Positions 1-5,787 of a stretch of DNA of 7,921 bases are shown here, piece after piece. The stretch spans positions 1-7,921 of the forward strand of contig RGAX01000125.1 of NCBI GenBank assembly GCA_009919985.1, written 5' to 3'. This DNA comes from Opitutaceae bacterium. GTDB lineage: Bacteria; Verrucomicrobiota; Verrucomicrobiia; Opitutales; Opitutaceae. Under the pieces are notes generated by a model. That model worked only from the letters and a program-made list of their open reading frames with translations, had not been told where the DNA came from and did not search any database. The position numbers and the translations under genes are program-made. Each line of letters opens with the position of its first letter. Positions within the stretch are counted from its first letter, which is position 1.

Positions 1-1201
1 GCGTGCACCGATCGACCGCTCCACGTGGGCGCGGCCTTGGGCTCAGCTTAAATACTTTACCTTCCAGCCCGCGATTTTTCCACGCTTACTTGGACACGTA
101 TCACCTGACGCCCGCCCCGGTGATTTCGTCAACGTCTACGATAAAAATGGGAACCTCACCGGTGGCGGGCTGTTCAACCCGCGCGCCAAAATACCTCTGC
201 GCGTGGTCTGCCACTCGACCACACCTATCGACGAATCCTATTTCGAGACGGCCATCCGGCGCGCAATCGCGTTGCGTCGCGATCTGTTTAAACTCGACGA
301 AACTACCGACGCCTACCGTCTTATAGGTTCCGACGGCGACGGCCTCAGCGGCCTGATGATCGACCGCTATGGCGACACGCTCCTGTGTGAAATCTATTCG
401 CTCGGGATTGCCCAACGCCTCCTGCACTGGCTGCCACTCATCCACGAACTCGCTGGCACCAAATTCGCGCGCGTCCACGTTGACCACGATCTTGGGAGCC
501 TTGAGGGCATCAAACCGTCGATGTTCAACGAAACCAACGCCGCAGCCCCAACCAAAGTCAAAATCCGCGAGCACGGCATCCGCTACGAAGTCGATTTCGC
601 CGAGGGCCACAAAACCGGTTTCTTCTGCGACCAACGCGACAACCGTCTACGCATCGCCCGCTTCACTAAAGATGCCCGCGTGCTTGATCTGTGCTGCTAT
701 ACCGGCGGCTTTTCGCTGAATGCCAAAATCACCGGCGCGGCCGCTGATGTCACCTGTGTCGACCTCGACGAAACCGCCCTCGCTCAGGCCAAGCGCAATG
801 CCAATCTCAACCAAGCGCGCCTCAAATTTGTCCATGCCGACGCCTTTGCCTACGCGCGTCAGATGCAGCAGAATGGAGAAAAATGGGACGTCGTTGTGCT
901 CGACCCGCCGAAGTTCATTTTCACCCGCGACGCCGCCGGCAACTGGGAGGGTCGCCAAAAATACGAGGACCTAAACCTGCTCGCCATTTCCCTCGTAAAA
1001 ACGGGCGGAATCTTCGTTACGTGCTCCTGCTCGGGCCTACTTTCACTAGAAGATTTCGAAGGCCACGTGATCAAGGCCGCTCACCGCCAACAGCGTCGCT
1101 TGCAATTTTTCGACCGAACCGGCGCAGGCCCCGACCATCCTGTGTATTCTAACTGCCTCGAGAGTCGTTACCTCAAATTACTCTGGGCGCGCGTCCTCTA
1201 A
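1..1201 (+). CDS. rlmI: RlmI-type 23S rRNA (cytosine-5) methyltransferase, 5'-truncated by the window edge
   Basis: Class I SAM-dependent rRNA methyltransferase of the RlmI family, which makes m5C1962 in E. coli 23S rRNA. The frame is open from base 2, so an ATG or GTG inside the window (for example GTG at 203) is not the true start. About 399 residues are visible, close to the roughly 396 of E. coli RlmI, so only a few N-terminal residues are missing. The N-terminal part (nt 2-205) resembles the PUA RNA-binding domain, with the pattern GDFVNVYDKNGNLTGGGLFN. Next comes GHKTGFFCDQRDNR (about nt 608-649). Methyltransferase motif I is LDLCCYTGGFS (nt 683-715), motif IV is LDPPKF (nt 899-916), and motif VI is CSCSGLL (nt 1022-1042), which carries the cysteines expected of an m5C enzyme. 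The family call is strong. The exact target base is inferred from the family. The carbonic anhydrase gene follows 18 bp downstream and may be cotranscribed. Confidence 0.92.
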   Translation, partial: RAPIDRSTWARPWAQLKYFTFQPAIFPRLLGHVSPDARPGDFVNVYDKNGNLTGGGLFNPRAKIPLRVVCHSTTPIDESYFETAIRRAIALRRDLFKLDETTDAYRLIGSDGDGLSGLMIDRYGDTLLCEIYSLGIAQRLLHWLPLIHELAGTKFARVHVDHDLGSLEGIKPSMFNETNAAAPTKVKIREHGIRYEVDFAEGHKTGFFCDQRDNRLRIARFTKDARVLDLCCYTGGFSLNAKITGAAADVTCVDLDETALAQAKRNANLNQARLKFVHADAFAYARQMQQNGEKWDVVVLDPPKFIFTRDAAGNWEGRQKYEDLNLLAISLVKTGGIFVTCSCSGLLSLEDFEGHVIKAAHRQQRRLQFFDRTGAGPDHPVYSNCLESRYLKLLWARVL

Positions 1202-1219
1202 AACCCCATCCTCTTTAAC

Positions 1220-1861
1220 ATGGCCGAACTCACGCACCTCTTCGCCCAAAACAAAACCTGGGCATCTAAAATTACTCAGAGCGACCCGGAGTTTTTCCAA
1301 AAACTCTCTCGCCAGCAAAATCCTGAACACCTTTGGATTGGTTGCTCCGACAGCCGCGTGCCCGCCAACGAAATCATCGGCCTGTTGCCTGGCGAAGTTT
1401 TCGTCCATCGCAACATCGCCAACGTCGTCGTCCACACCGATCTGAATTGTCTCTCCGTGATCCAATTCGCCGTCGATGTACTGAAGGTGAAACACATCAT
1501 GGTCGTAGGCCACTACGGGTGCGGCGGCGTGCGCACTGTGCTGCGCTGCGAACGCGTGGGCCTCGCCGATAATTGGCTCCGTCATGTCCAGGACGTCCGC
1601 GAAAAACACCAGTGCCGCGTCGATGCGGTCAGCGGGGAAACAGGTCAGCATGACCGTCTGTGTGAACTCAATGTCATCGAGCAAGTCGCCAACGTTTGCC
1701 AAACCACGATCGTCCAAGACGCGTGGGCGCGCGGCCAAAGCGTCACGGTGCACGGCTGGATCTACGGCCTGAAAGACGGCCTGTTGCGCAACCTCAACAC
1801 TAGCGTGGCTAACGCCGCGGATCTACCCGCCGCGCAAGCCGCCGCCCTAGCGGCTCTCTGA
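1220..1861 (+). CDS. can: Beta-class carbonic anhydrase (type II, bicarbonate-regulated form)
   Basis: Cytoplasmic zinc enzyme interconverting CO2 and bicarbonate, supplying bicarbonate to carboxylases. It is 213 aa, the usual length for bacterial Can. The zinc ligands and catalytic dyad align without gaps to E. coli Can numbering: Cys42, Asp44 and Arg46 in WIGCSDSR, then His98 and Cys101 in GHYGCGG. Trp39, Arg64 and Tyr182 (E. coli/H. influenzae Tyr181) are also present. These residues form the non-catalytic bicarbonate pocket of type II beta-CAs, so allosteric control by bicarbonate and pH is likely (inference). The ATG at 1220 fits the family N-terminus (MAELTHLFAQNKTWA), but no Shine-Dalgarno is visible in front of it. 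The last 15 or so residues are an alanine-rich tail. The gene lies 18 bp after the rRNA methyltransferase and ends at a shared terminator. Confidence 0.96.
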   Translation: MAELTHLFAQNKTWASKITQSDPEFFQKLSRQQNPEHLWIGCSDSRVPANEIIGLLPGEVFVHRNIANVVVHTDLNCLSVIQFAVDVLKVKHIMVVGHYGCGGVRTVLRCERVGLADNWLRHVQDVREKHQCRVDAVSGETGQHDRLCELNVIEQVANVCQTTIVQDAWARGQSVTVHGWIYGLKDGLLRNLNTSVANAADLPAAQAAALAAL

Positions 1862-1882
1862 GGTTTTCCCCGCTAAGCTGAA

Positions 1883-1899
1883 CCTCAATTTTCTTGAGG
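1883..1899 (+). other. Small hairpin in the 3' UTR of the carbonic anhydrase gene
   Basis: CCTCAA at 1883-1888 and TTGAGG at 1894-1899 pair perfectly around a 5-nt loop. No T-run follows, so on its own it is not an intrinsic terminator. It sits 21 bp after the stop codon and about 20 bp before the main terminator. It may be a chance or mRNA-stabilising structure. Confidence 0.3.
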
Positions 1900-1921
1900 G
1901 AGATCCCCTTTCACCCGACGC

Positions 1922-1956
1922 AAAAAAGGCGCGTTGGATATCAACGCGCCTTTTTT
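1922..1956. terminator. Bidirectional intrinsic terminator between convergent can and efp
   Basis: The arms AAAAAAGGCGCGTTG (1922-1936) and CAACGCGCCTTTTTT (1942-1956) are perfect complements around the 5-nt loop GATAT. The GC-rich core is 9 bp and is flanked by A6 on one side and T6 on the other, so RNA from either strand gives a hairpin followed by a U-run. It lies 60 bp after the carbonic anhydrase stop and 19 bp after the efp stop, as expected for a terminator shared by convergent genes. Confidence 0.93.
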
Positions 1957-1975
1957 AAAAAGAAACAAAACTGTC

Positions 1976-2533
1976 TCAGGAGCGGCCGAGGTAAGAACCG
2001 TCTTCAGTGCTAATCTTGATCAACTCACCTTCCTTGATGAAAAGAGGAACTTGAACGACCAAACCTGTCTCTAGCTTAGCGGGTTTCTGGACGTTACTGG
2101 CGGTGTCGCCCTTGATGCCTTCAGAACTTTCAATTACCTTTAGAGAAACAGTAGAGGGCAATTCGATCGACAAGGCCTTTTCATCAACGAACAACACATC
2201 GACCTTGCCGCCGGTGGTGAGATAGTTTTTGGCTTCGCCTAGGATGGCGGCGCTCAACTCGATCTGCTCGTACGTGTCGGGATCGATGAAGGCAAAAGCA
2301 TCGCGGTCCGCGTAGCTGAACTCGAGGGTCTTCTTTTCCGTCGGTAGCACTTCGATGGTGTCGGTCGAGGCGAAGCGTTGGTCGAGAGCCTTACCATAGC
2401 GCAAATTGCGCATCTTGATCTGGACGAAGGCGCGCAGGTTGCCCGGCGTACGATGCTGCGTCTCCATGACGAGGTGGGGTTCACCGTTGAACTTGATGAC
2501 TTGGCCTCGGCGGATGTCGTTGGCTGCGGGCAT
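1976..2533 (-). CDS. efp: Elongation factor P
   Basis: EF-P binds the ribosome between the P and E sites and rescues stalling at polyproline stretches. The 185-residue product matches the usual bacterial length (185-190). The N-terminal KOW-like domain has RRGQVIKFNGEPHLV (residues 8-22) and RNLRYGKALDQRF; OB domain II follows, and the C-terminal domain has the family signature GELIKISTEDGSYLGRS at the end. I chose the ATG at 2533 (MPAANDIRRG). The frame runs open to 2710, but those 59 extra codons have no family match, overlap the lpxC start and contain the likely efp promoter. The acceptor-loop tip reads PGNLRAF (residues 30-36), placing Asn32 where E. coli has the beta-lysylated Lys34. No EpmA, EpmB or EarP gene is in the window. 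No Shine-Dalgarno is seen. Confidence 0.96.
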   Translation of the reverse strand: MPAANDIRRGQVIKFNGEPHLVMETQHRTPGNLRAFVQIKMRNLRYGKALDQRFASTDTIEVLPTEKKTLEFSYADRDAFAFIDPDTYEQIELSAAILGEAKNYLTTGGKVDVLFVDEKALSIELPSTVSLKVIESSEGIKGDTASNVQKPAKLETGLVVQVPLFIKEGELIKISTEDGSYLGRS

Positions 2534-2579
2534 GGCTAGGGTCTTGGGATTGAAGGTTTCGACTTGAGAAAGGGTAAGG

Positions 2580-2608
2580 GTGTAAGGCGCGGGCTTTCGC
2601 ACTGTCAA
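2580..2608 (-). promoter_or_regulatory. Candidate sigma70-type promoter of efp
   Basis: On the minus strand a perfect -35 box TTGACA (complement of 2603-2608) is followed after 17 nt by TTACAC (complement of 2580-2585), or after 18 nt by TACACC. The -10 match is weak while the -35 is exact. It lies about 50-75 bp upstream of the efp ATG at 2533. That would give a leader of roughly 40 nt and supports the short efp start over the 59-codon extension. Confidence 0.4.
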
Positions 2609-2671
2609 GGCCGGCCATCTCCGCGCTTGCGCTATGCCTCCGGCGTTGGCGACATTGCAACGATCAAATCC

Positions 2672-4000
2672 ATGAAGCAAAGAACCCTGGCGCGCGATGT
2701 TTCCATTCAAGGCAGCGCCCTACACAGCGGCGAGGCCGTCACCCTCACGCTCAAACCCGCCCCGGCCGACCACGGCTATGTCTTCAAACGCGTCGACTTG
2801 AGCGGCGCACCCGAGATTCGCCCTCGCGCCGACTTGATCACCGATCTGGTCCGCGCGACGACGATCCAATCCGGCCACGCCAAGGTCCAGACTATCGAAC
2901 ACGTCCTGAGCGCCCTCAGCGGCTGCGGCATCGACAACGTCATCGTGGAGATGAATGCCTCCGAGCCGCCGATTCTGGACGGCTCCGCCAAACCTTTCGT
3001 CGATCTGATCATGAGCGGCGAACCCATCGAGCAAGATAAAGACCGTGAGTATTTCACTCTCGATGCGCCCGTGTCCGTGACCAAGGGACAATCCTCCATC
3101 ATCGCCCTGCCCTGCGATGAACTGCGCATCTCCTGCACCTCGGCCGACGATCGCGGCATTCACACCCAACATCTCTCGCTCACGATCGATCCAGACATCT
3201 ACATGACGCAGATCGCCGCGGCGCGTACATTTACGATTTACGAAGACATCGAAGAACTCCTCAAGCTCGGTAAAATCAAAGGCGGCTCCCTAGACTGCGC
3301 CGTCGTCATCCGGGGCGATAAAATTATTTCTAAAGAAGGCCTCCGCTTTAAAGACGAATTTGTCCGCCATAAAATCCTCGATATCATCGGTGACATCACG
3401 CTGCTCGGGTTGCCTTTAAAAGCCCACATCATCGCCACCCGCCCCGGCCACGCCATCAACGCCGAGCTCACCAAGGCCCTTACCGAAAAACTCGCCGAAC
3501 GCCAAAAGGGCCCCAAGAAAAAACCACGTCCAGCGATGGTCATGCCTGATGAGACCGCGCTCGATATCCGCCGCATCCTCGACACCCTACCCCATCGTTA
3601 CCCATTTGTTATGATCGACCGGGTCGTCGAATTCATCGGCGAAGATGCCCTTGTCGCCATCAAGAACGTCAGCATCAACGAGCCTTATTTTCAGGGCCAT
3701 TTCCCAAACAACCCCGTCATGCCAGGCGTCCTCCAGCTCGAAGCCATGGCGCAAGCCGCAGGCATACTCATGCTCCGCCGCGGTTCCAGTGAGGGCAAAA
3801 CTTCACTCTTTATGAGCGCGGATAAAGTCAAATTCCGCAAACCCGTCCGCCCCGGCGACCAACTCATTCTCAACGCCAAACTCACCAAGACCCGCGGCAC
3901 CAAACTGGCCACGGCCGAAGTGACCTGCACCGTAGACGGTCAAGTCGTGTCCTCTGGCGAACTGATGTTCGCCATCGTCGATTCCAGCTCGGTCGACTGA
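2672..4000 (+). CDS. lpxC-fabZ: Bifunctional UDP-3-O-acyl-N-acetylglucosamine deacetylase / 3-hydroxyacyl-ACP dehydratase
   Basis: A natural fusion of LpxC, the zinc deacetylase for the committed lipid A step, with FabZ, the (3R)-hydroxyacyl-ACP dehydratase of fatty acid synthesis; both act in the cytoplasm. The product is 442 aa. LpxC (about 1-275) shows LHSGEAVTL, TIEHVLSAL with Glu76 and zinc ligand His77, ILDGSAKPFV, HKILDIIGD with His233 and Asp237, and His260 in GHAINAE. A basic, proline-containing linker (about 279-295) leads to FabZ (about 296-442), with LPHRYPFVMIDRV, catalytic His343 in GHFPNNPVMPG and Glu357 in LQLEAMAQ. Both active sites look intact. I chose the ATG at 2672 (MKQRTLARDV) because the 36 in-frame codons back to 2564 do not resemble LpxC. 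lpxA starts 7 bp after the stop, so the fabZ-lpxA adjacency of proteobacteria is kept. The architecture is known in Bacteroidota and related phyla. Confidence 0.97.
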   Translation: MKQRTLARDVSIQGSALHSGEAVTLTLKPAPADHGYVFKRVDLSGAPEIRPRADLITDLVRATTIQSGHAKVQTIEHVLSALSGCGIDNVIVEMNASEPPILDGSAKPFVDLIMSGEPIEQDKDREYFTLDAPVSVTKGQSSIIALPCDELRISCTSADDRGIHTQHLSLTIDPDIYMTQIAAARTFTIYEDIEELLKLGKIKGGSLDCAVVIRGDKIISKEGLRFKDEFVRHKILDIIGDITLLGLPLKAHIIATRPGHAINAELTKALTEKLAERQKGPKKKPRPAMVMPDETALDIRRILDTLPHRYPFVMIDRVVEFIGEDALVAIKNVSINEPYFQGHFPNNPVMPGVLQLEAMAQAAGILMLRRGSSEGKTSLFMSADKVKFRKPVRPGDQLILNAKLTKTRGTKLATAEVTCTVDGQVVSSGELMFAIVDSSSVD

Positions 4001-4007
4001 TTAATTC

Positions 4008-4793
4008 ATGGCCGCCTCGATCCATCCCACCGCCATTATTGAACCCGGCGCCGAACTCGGCGCCGATGTGGAAATCGGCGCGTATGCTTTCGTTGGCAAC
4101 GGCGTCCAGCTCGGCGCGGGCACCCAACTGCATCATCACGCCAGCGTGGAAGGGCGCACGAGGTTGGGGGCAAAGTGCGAAATATTTCCCTACGCCTGCA
4201 TTGGCGGAAAAACGCAGGACCTGAAATACAAAGGCGGTCGCCCCGGTCTGCGCATCGGCGAGCGCAACGTGTTTCGTGAATACGTCACCGTCCACGCCGC
4301 CACCTTCGACGATGAATTCACCGTCATCGGCTCCGACAACACGATCCTCGCTTACAGCCACATTGCCCACGACTGCATCGTCGGGGATCACTGCGTGATG
4401 AGCAACGGGACCATGCTTGCCGGCCACGTCATCGTGGAAGATCACGTGATCATCGGCGGCTATGGTGGGGTCCACCAATTTTGCCGCCTGGGCGCGTACG
4501 CGATGCTTTCTGCCACCGCCAAACTCGTCCAAGACCTCCCGCCCTTTTTTATCGCTGATGGCACTCCGGCCGTCGTCCGGGCGTACAATAAGGTAGGCCT
4601 CGAGCGCAATGGCCATACGCCCGAGCAACTCGACCGGGTAAAACAGATTTTCCGTATCCTGTACCGCGACGGCCTCAACCGCACGCAGGCGCTTGAAAAA
4701 CTCGCGGCGCACCCGGACGCCATCAGCGCCGAATTTCAACGTGTGATCGCCTTCGCCGCCAAAAGCACCCGCGGCCTCACGCCCGGCGCCTAA
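4008..4793 (+). CDS. lpxA: UDP-N-acetylglucosamine O-acyltransferase
   Basis: Catalyses the first lipid A step, transfer of (R)-3-hydroxyacyl from ACP to the 3-OH of UDP-GlcNAc. It is 261 aa, the normal length (E. coli 262). The N-terminal left-handed beta-helix is visible as hexapeptide repeats (IHPTAI, IEPGAELGADVEIG, VEGRTRLG and so on). Active-site residues follow E. coli numbering minus 4: His118, catalytic His121 in IAHDC, His140 in LAGH, and His156 and Gln157 in VHQFC. GGKTQDLKYKG (about 66-76) is the usual substrate-binding segment. A helical C-terminal domain begins near residue 190. The position equivalent to the E. coli acyl-chain ruler Gly173 is Ala169. The ATG at 4008 fits the family start and lies 7 bp after lpxC-fabZ, so the two are very likely cotranscribed. 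No Shine-Dalgarno is visible. Confidence 0.97.
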   Translation: MAASIHPTAIIEPGAELGADVEIGAYAFVGNGVQLGAGTQLHHHASVEGRTRLGAKCEIFPYACIGGKTQDLKYKGGRPGLRIGERNVFREYVTVHAATFDDEFTVIGSDNTILAYSHIAHDCIVGDHCVMSNGTMLAGHVIVEDHVIIGGYGGVHQFCRLGAYAMLSATAKLVQDLPPFFIADGTPAVVRAYNKVGLERNGHTPEQLDRVKQIFRILYRDGLNRTQALEKLAAHPDAISAEFQRVIAFAAKSTRGLTPGA

Positions 4794-4810
4794 GCCAGAC
4801 TAAGGCGCGC

Positions 4811-4847
4811 CCCGTTTGCGCGAGCCGCGCCGGGTTTACTTTTTTTT
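4811..4847 (+). terminator. Probable intrinsic terminator of the lpxC-fabZ-lpxA unit
   Basis: CCCG (4811-4814) pairs with CGGG (4831-4834), and GCGCG (4818-4822) with CGCGC (4826-4830) around an AGC loop. A TTT bulge (4815-4817) separates the two stem halves. TTTAC and then T8 (4840-4847) follow. An alternative pairing is GGCGCG (4804-4809) with CGCGCC (4826-4831). The T-run doubles as the terminal lysine codons and stop of hisI on the other strand. No matching U-run exists for hisI in the opposite direction. Confidence 0.5.
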
Positions 4848-5297
4848 ATAAACCGTTGCAGGATCGAAGAGCGGTCGACCCACCAGCTCGAGTTTGAGCG
4901 ATCTCGCGTTCACCGCCGTCGCATCGGGCGCTAGCTTACGGTAGAAACAGGATTTATAACCGTTGTGGCAGGACGCACCGCCGACGTTATCGACTTTCAG
5001 CAAAATCACATCTTGGTCGCAATCCACCCGGAGCTCTTTTACGAGCTGTGCGTTGCCCGATTCCTCGCCCTTCACCCAAAGTTTATTGCGCGAGCGGCTC
5101 CAATAACTCGCCTTGCCCGTGGCCAGTGTGAGCGCGAGCGACTCCGCATTCATGAAGGCAAACATCAGCACCTCGTTTGTGAGGTGATCGGTGGTGATAC
5201 AGGGAATTAAGCCGTCGGAGCCAAACTTAGGCTGCAGGGTCGTACCGAGCTCAATCTCAGCTGAGGTCGTGCGGGCAGGAAATACAAACGTACTCAT
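4836..5297 (-). CDS. hisI: Phosphoribosyl-AMP cyclohydrolase
   Basis: Third step of histidine biosynthesis, opening the adenine ring of phosphoribosyl-AMP. It is a stand-alone 153-aa HisI with no HisE pyrophosphatase domain fused, so HisE must be encoded elsewhere. Family motifs run in order: EVLMFAFMNAESL (42-54), YWSRSRNKLWVKGEESGN (65-82), the metal-binding DCDQD (92-96), and ASCHNGYKSCFYRKL (108-122) with the zinc cysteines Cys110 and Cys117; Cys93 would be the third. The N-terminus (about 1-25) and a C-terminal tail of about 30 residues ending YKKK are extra and low in conservation. The gene starts 15 bp after the upstream DUF971 stop in an AT-rich spacer with no Shine-Dalgarno, and is probably cotranscribed with it. 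No other his gene is in the window. Confidence 0.95.
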   Translation of the reverse strand: MSTFVFPARTTSAEIELGTTLQPKFGSDGLIPCITTDHLTNEVLMFAFMNAESLALTLATGKASYWSRSRNKLWVKGEESGNAQLVKELRVDCDQDVILLKVDNVGGASCHNGYKSCFYRKLAPDATAVNARSLKLELVGRPLFDPATVYKKK

Positions 5298-5312
5298 AAA
5301 AGTAGTAAAATA

Positions 5313-5615
5313 TTAAACGAGGCCATCGATTTTCCTGAGGTAATCGAAGCTGTAAAGTCCCGTGCGGTGACCGTCGCTGAAATCGAAACGCAACGCGTAG
5401 TTCCCGACCTGTTCCCAACCGAGCACATTAACGCCGCTGAATTTTTTAGGACCGGCGCCGCCGTATTTGTTACCCAATATATCGTGTTCGCCCTGCGTCT
5501 CGGCGCTCGGAGAAACCGCGCGCAAACGCTCACCCTTAAAATAGGATTCCTTCGTATCGCTCCAACGGATCGCGACTTCGTCCCCGACAAGCTGGATATC
5601 TACTGGCAAAATCAT
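5313..5615 (-). CDS. DUF971 protein (GBBH-like N-terminal domain)
   Basis: A 100-aa single-domain protein of the DUF971 / gamma-butyrobetaine hydroxylase-like N-terminal family. The recognisable parts are an opening strand with VAIRWSD (14-20), GERLRAVSPSAE (28-39), and the strong C-terminal signature NYALRFDFSDGHRTGLYSF (72-90) followed by DYLRKI. In gamma-butyrobetaine hydroxylase this domain binds zinc through Cys-x-Cys-x-x-Cys and a His. Here the cysteine positions read SPSAET, although His83 remains, so zinc binding is unlikely; as I recall, stand-alone members often have this serine form. The biochemical role is unknown; domain fusions to Mrp/ApbC proteins suggest a link with iron-sulfur metabolism, which is not tested by this locus. 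The ATG at 5615 is the first start after an in-frame stop at 5628-5630. hisI follows after 15 bp. Confidence 0.85.
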   Translation of the reverse strand: MILPVDIQLVGDEVAIRWSDTKESYFKGERLRAVSPSAETQGEHDILGNKYGGAGPKKFSGVNVLGWEQVGNYALRFDFSDGHRTGLYSFDYLRKIDGLV

Positions 5616-5719
5616 GATCCCAAATAATCAACGCCCACGCGGCCACATCAACCTCAAGTTTGCGATCCGCCGCAGTCCAGTCCGCTGACACCATAAGATA
5701 GAGCGCTTCACCCCGGCGC

Positions 5720-5756
5720 AAAAAAAGACGCCGGCATCGCGAAGATACCGGCGTCT
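5720..5756 (-). terminator. Intrinsic terminator of the nucleoside phosphorylase gene
   Basis: AGACGCCGG (5726-5734) pairs with CCGGCGTCT (5748-5756). After one C/A mismatch the stem continues as ATC (5736-5738) with GAT (5744-5746) around the loop GCGAA. On the minus strand the hairpin runs into a U-run encoded by the A-tract 5720-5726. It lies about 30 bp past the phosphorylase stop and separates that gene from the DUF971-hisI pair. The + side has only T5 (5760-5764). Confidence 0.88.
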
Positions 5757-5766
5757 GAATTTTTGA

Positions 5767-5784
5767 GCAGCCTGCGCAGGCTGC
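5767..5784. repeat. 18-bp perfect palindrome next to the phosphorylase stop codon
   Basis: GCAGCCTGC (5767-5775) is followed directly by its exact reverse complement GCAGGCTGC (5776-5784). In RNA it would fold as a 7-bp stem with a GCGC loop. It sits 3 bp beyond the stop codon (5788-5790) and about 10 bp before the terminator stem, giving two tandem 3' hairpins. It could be a dimeric protein site or an mRNA 3'-end stabiliser; the sequence alone does not decide. Confidence 0.6.
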
Positions 5785-5787
5785 GAA

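Noticed and set aside
101..634. 177-codon open frame antisense to the rRNA methyltransferase
   Set aside because: Mirror frame of a clearly assigned gene, with no recognisable family features.
2564..2671. A 36-codon in-frame N-terminal extension of LpxC-FabZ
   Set aside because: LpxC homology begins at the ATG at 2672 (KQRTLARDVSIQGSALHSG). The upstream residues are arginine- and glycine-rich and look like translated intergenic DNA.
2534..2710. A 59-codon in-frame N-terminal extension of EF-P
   Set aside because: It has no resemblance to EF-P, would overlap the start of lpxC, and contains the likely efp promoter. The 185-aa form has the standard family length.
3882..4739. 285-codon open frame antisense to lpxA
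   Set aside because: It lies wholly opposite well-supported lpxC-fabZ and lpxA sequence and has no recognisable domain. Long antisense frames are common in GC-rich coding DNA.
5536..5721. 61-codon minus-strand ORF starting just after the phosphorylase terminator and overlapping the DUF971 gene
   Set aside because: It begins right at the terminator T-run, overlaps about 80 bp of a better-supported gene in another frame, and becomes arginine-rich shadow sequence there. No family was recognised. It could be a small protein but nothing supports it.
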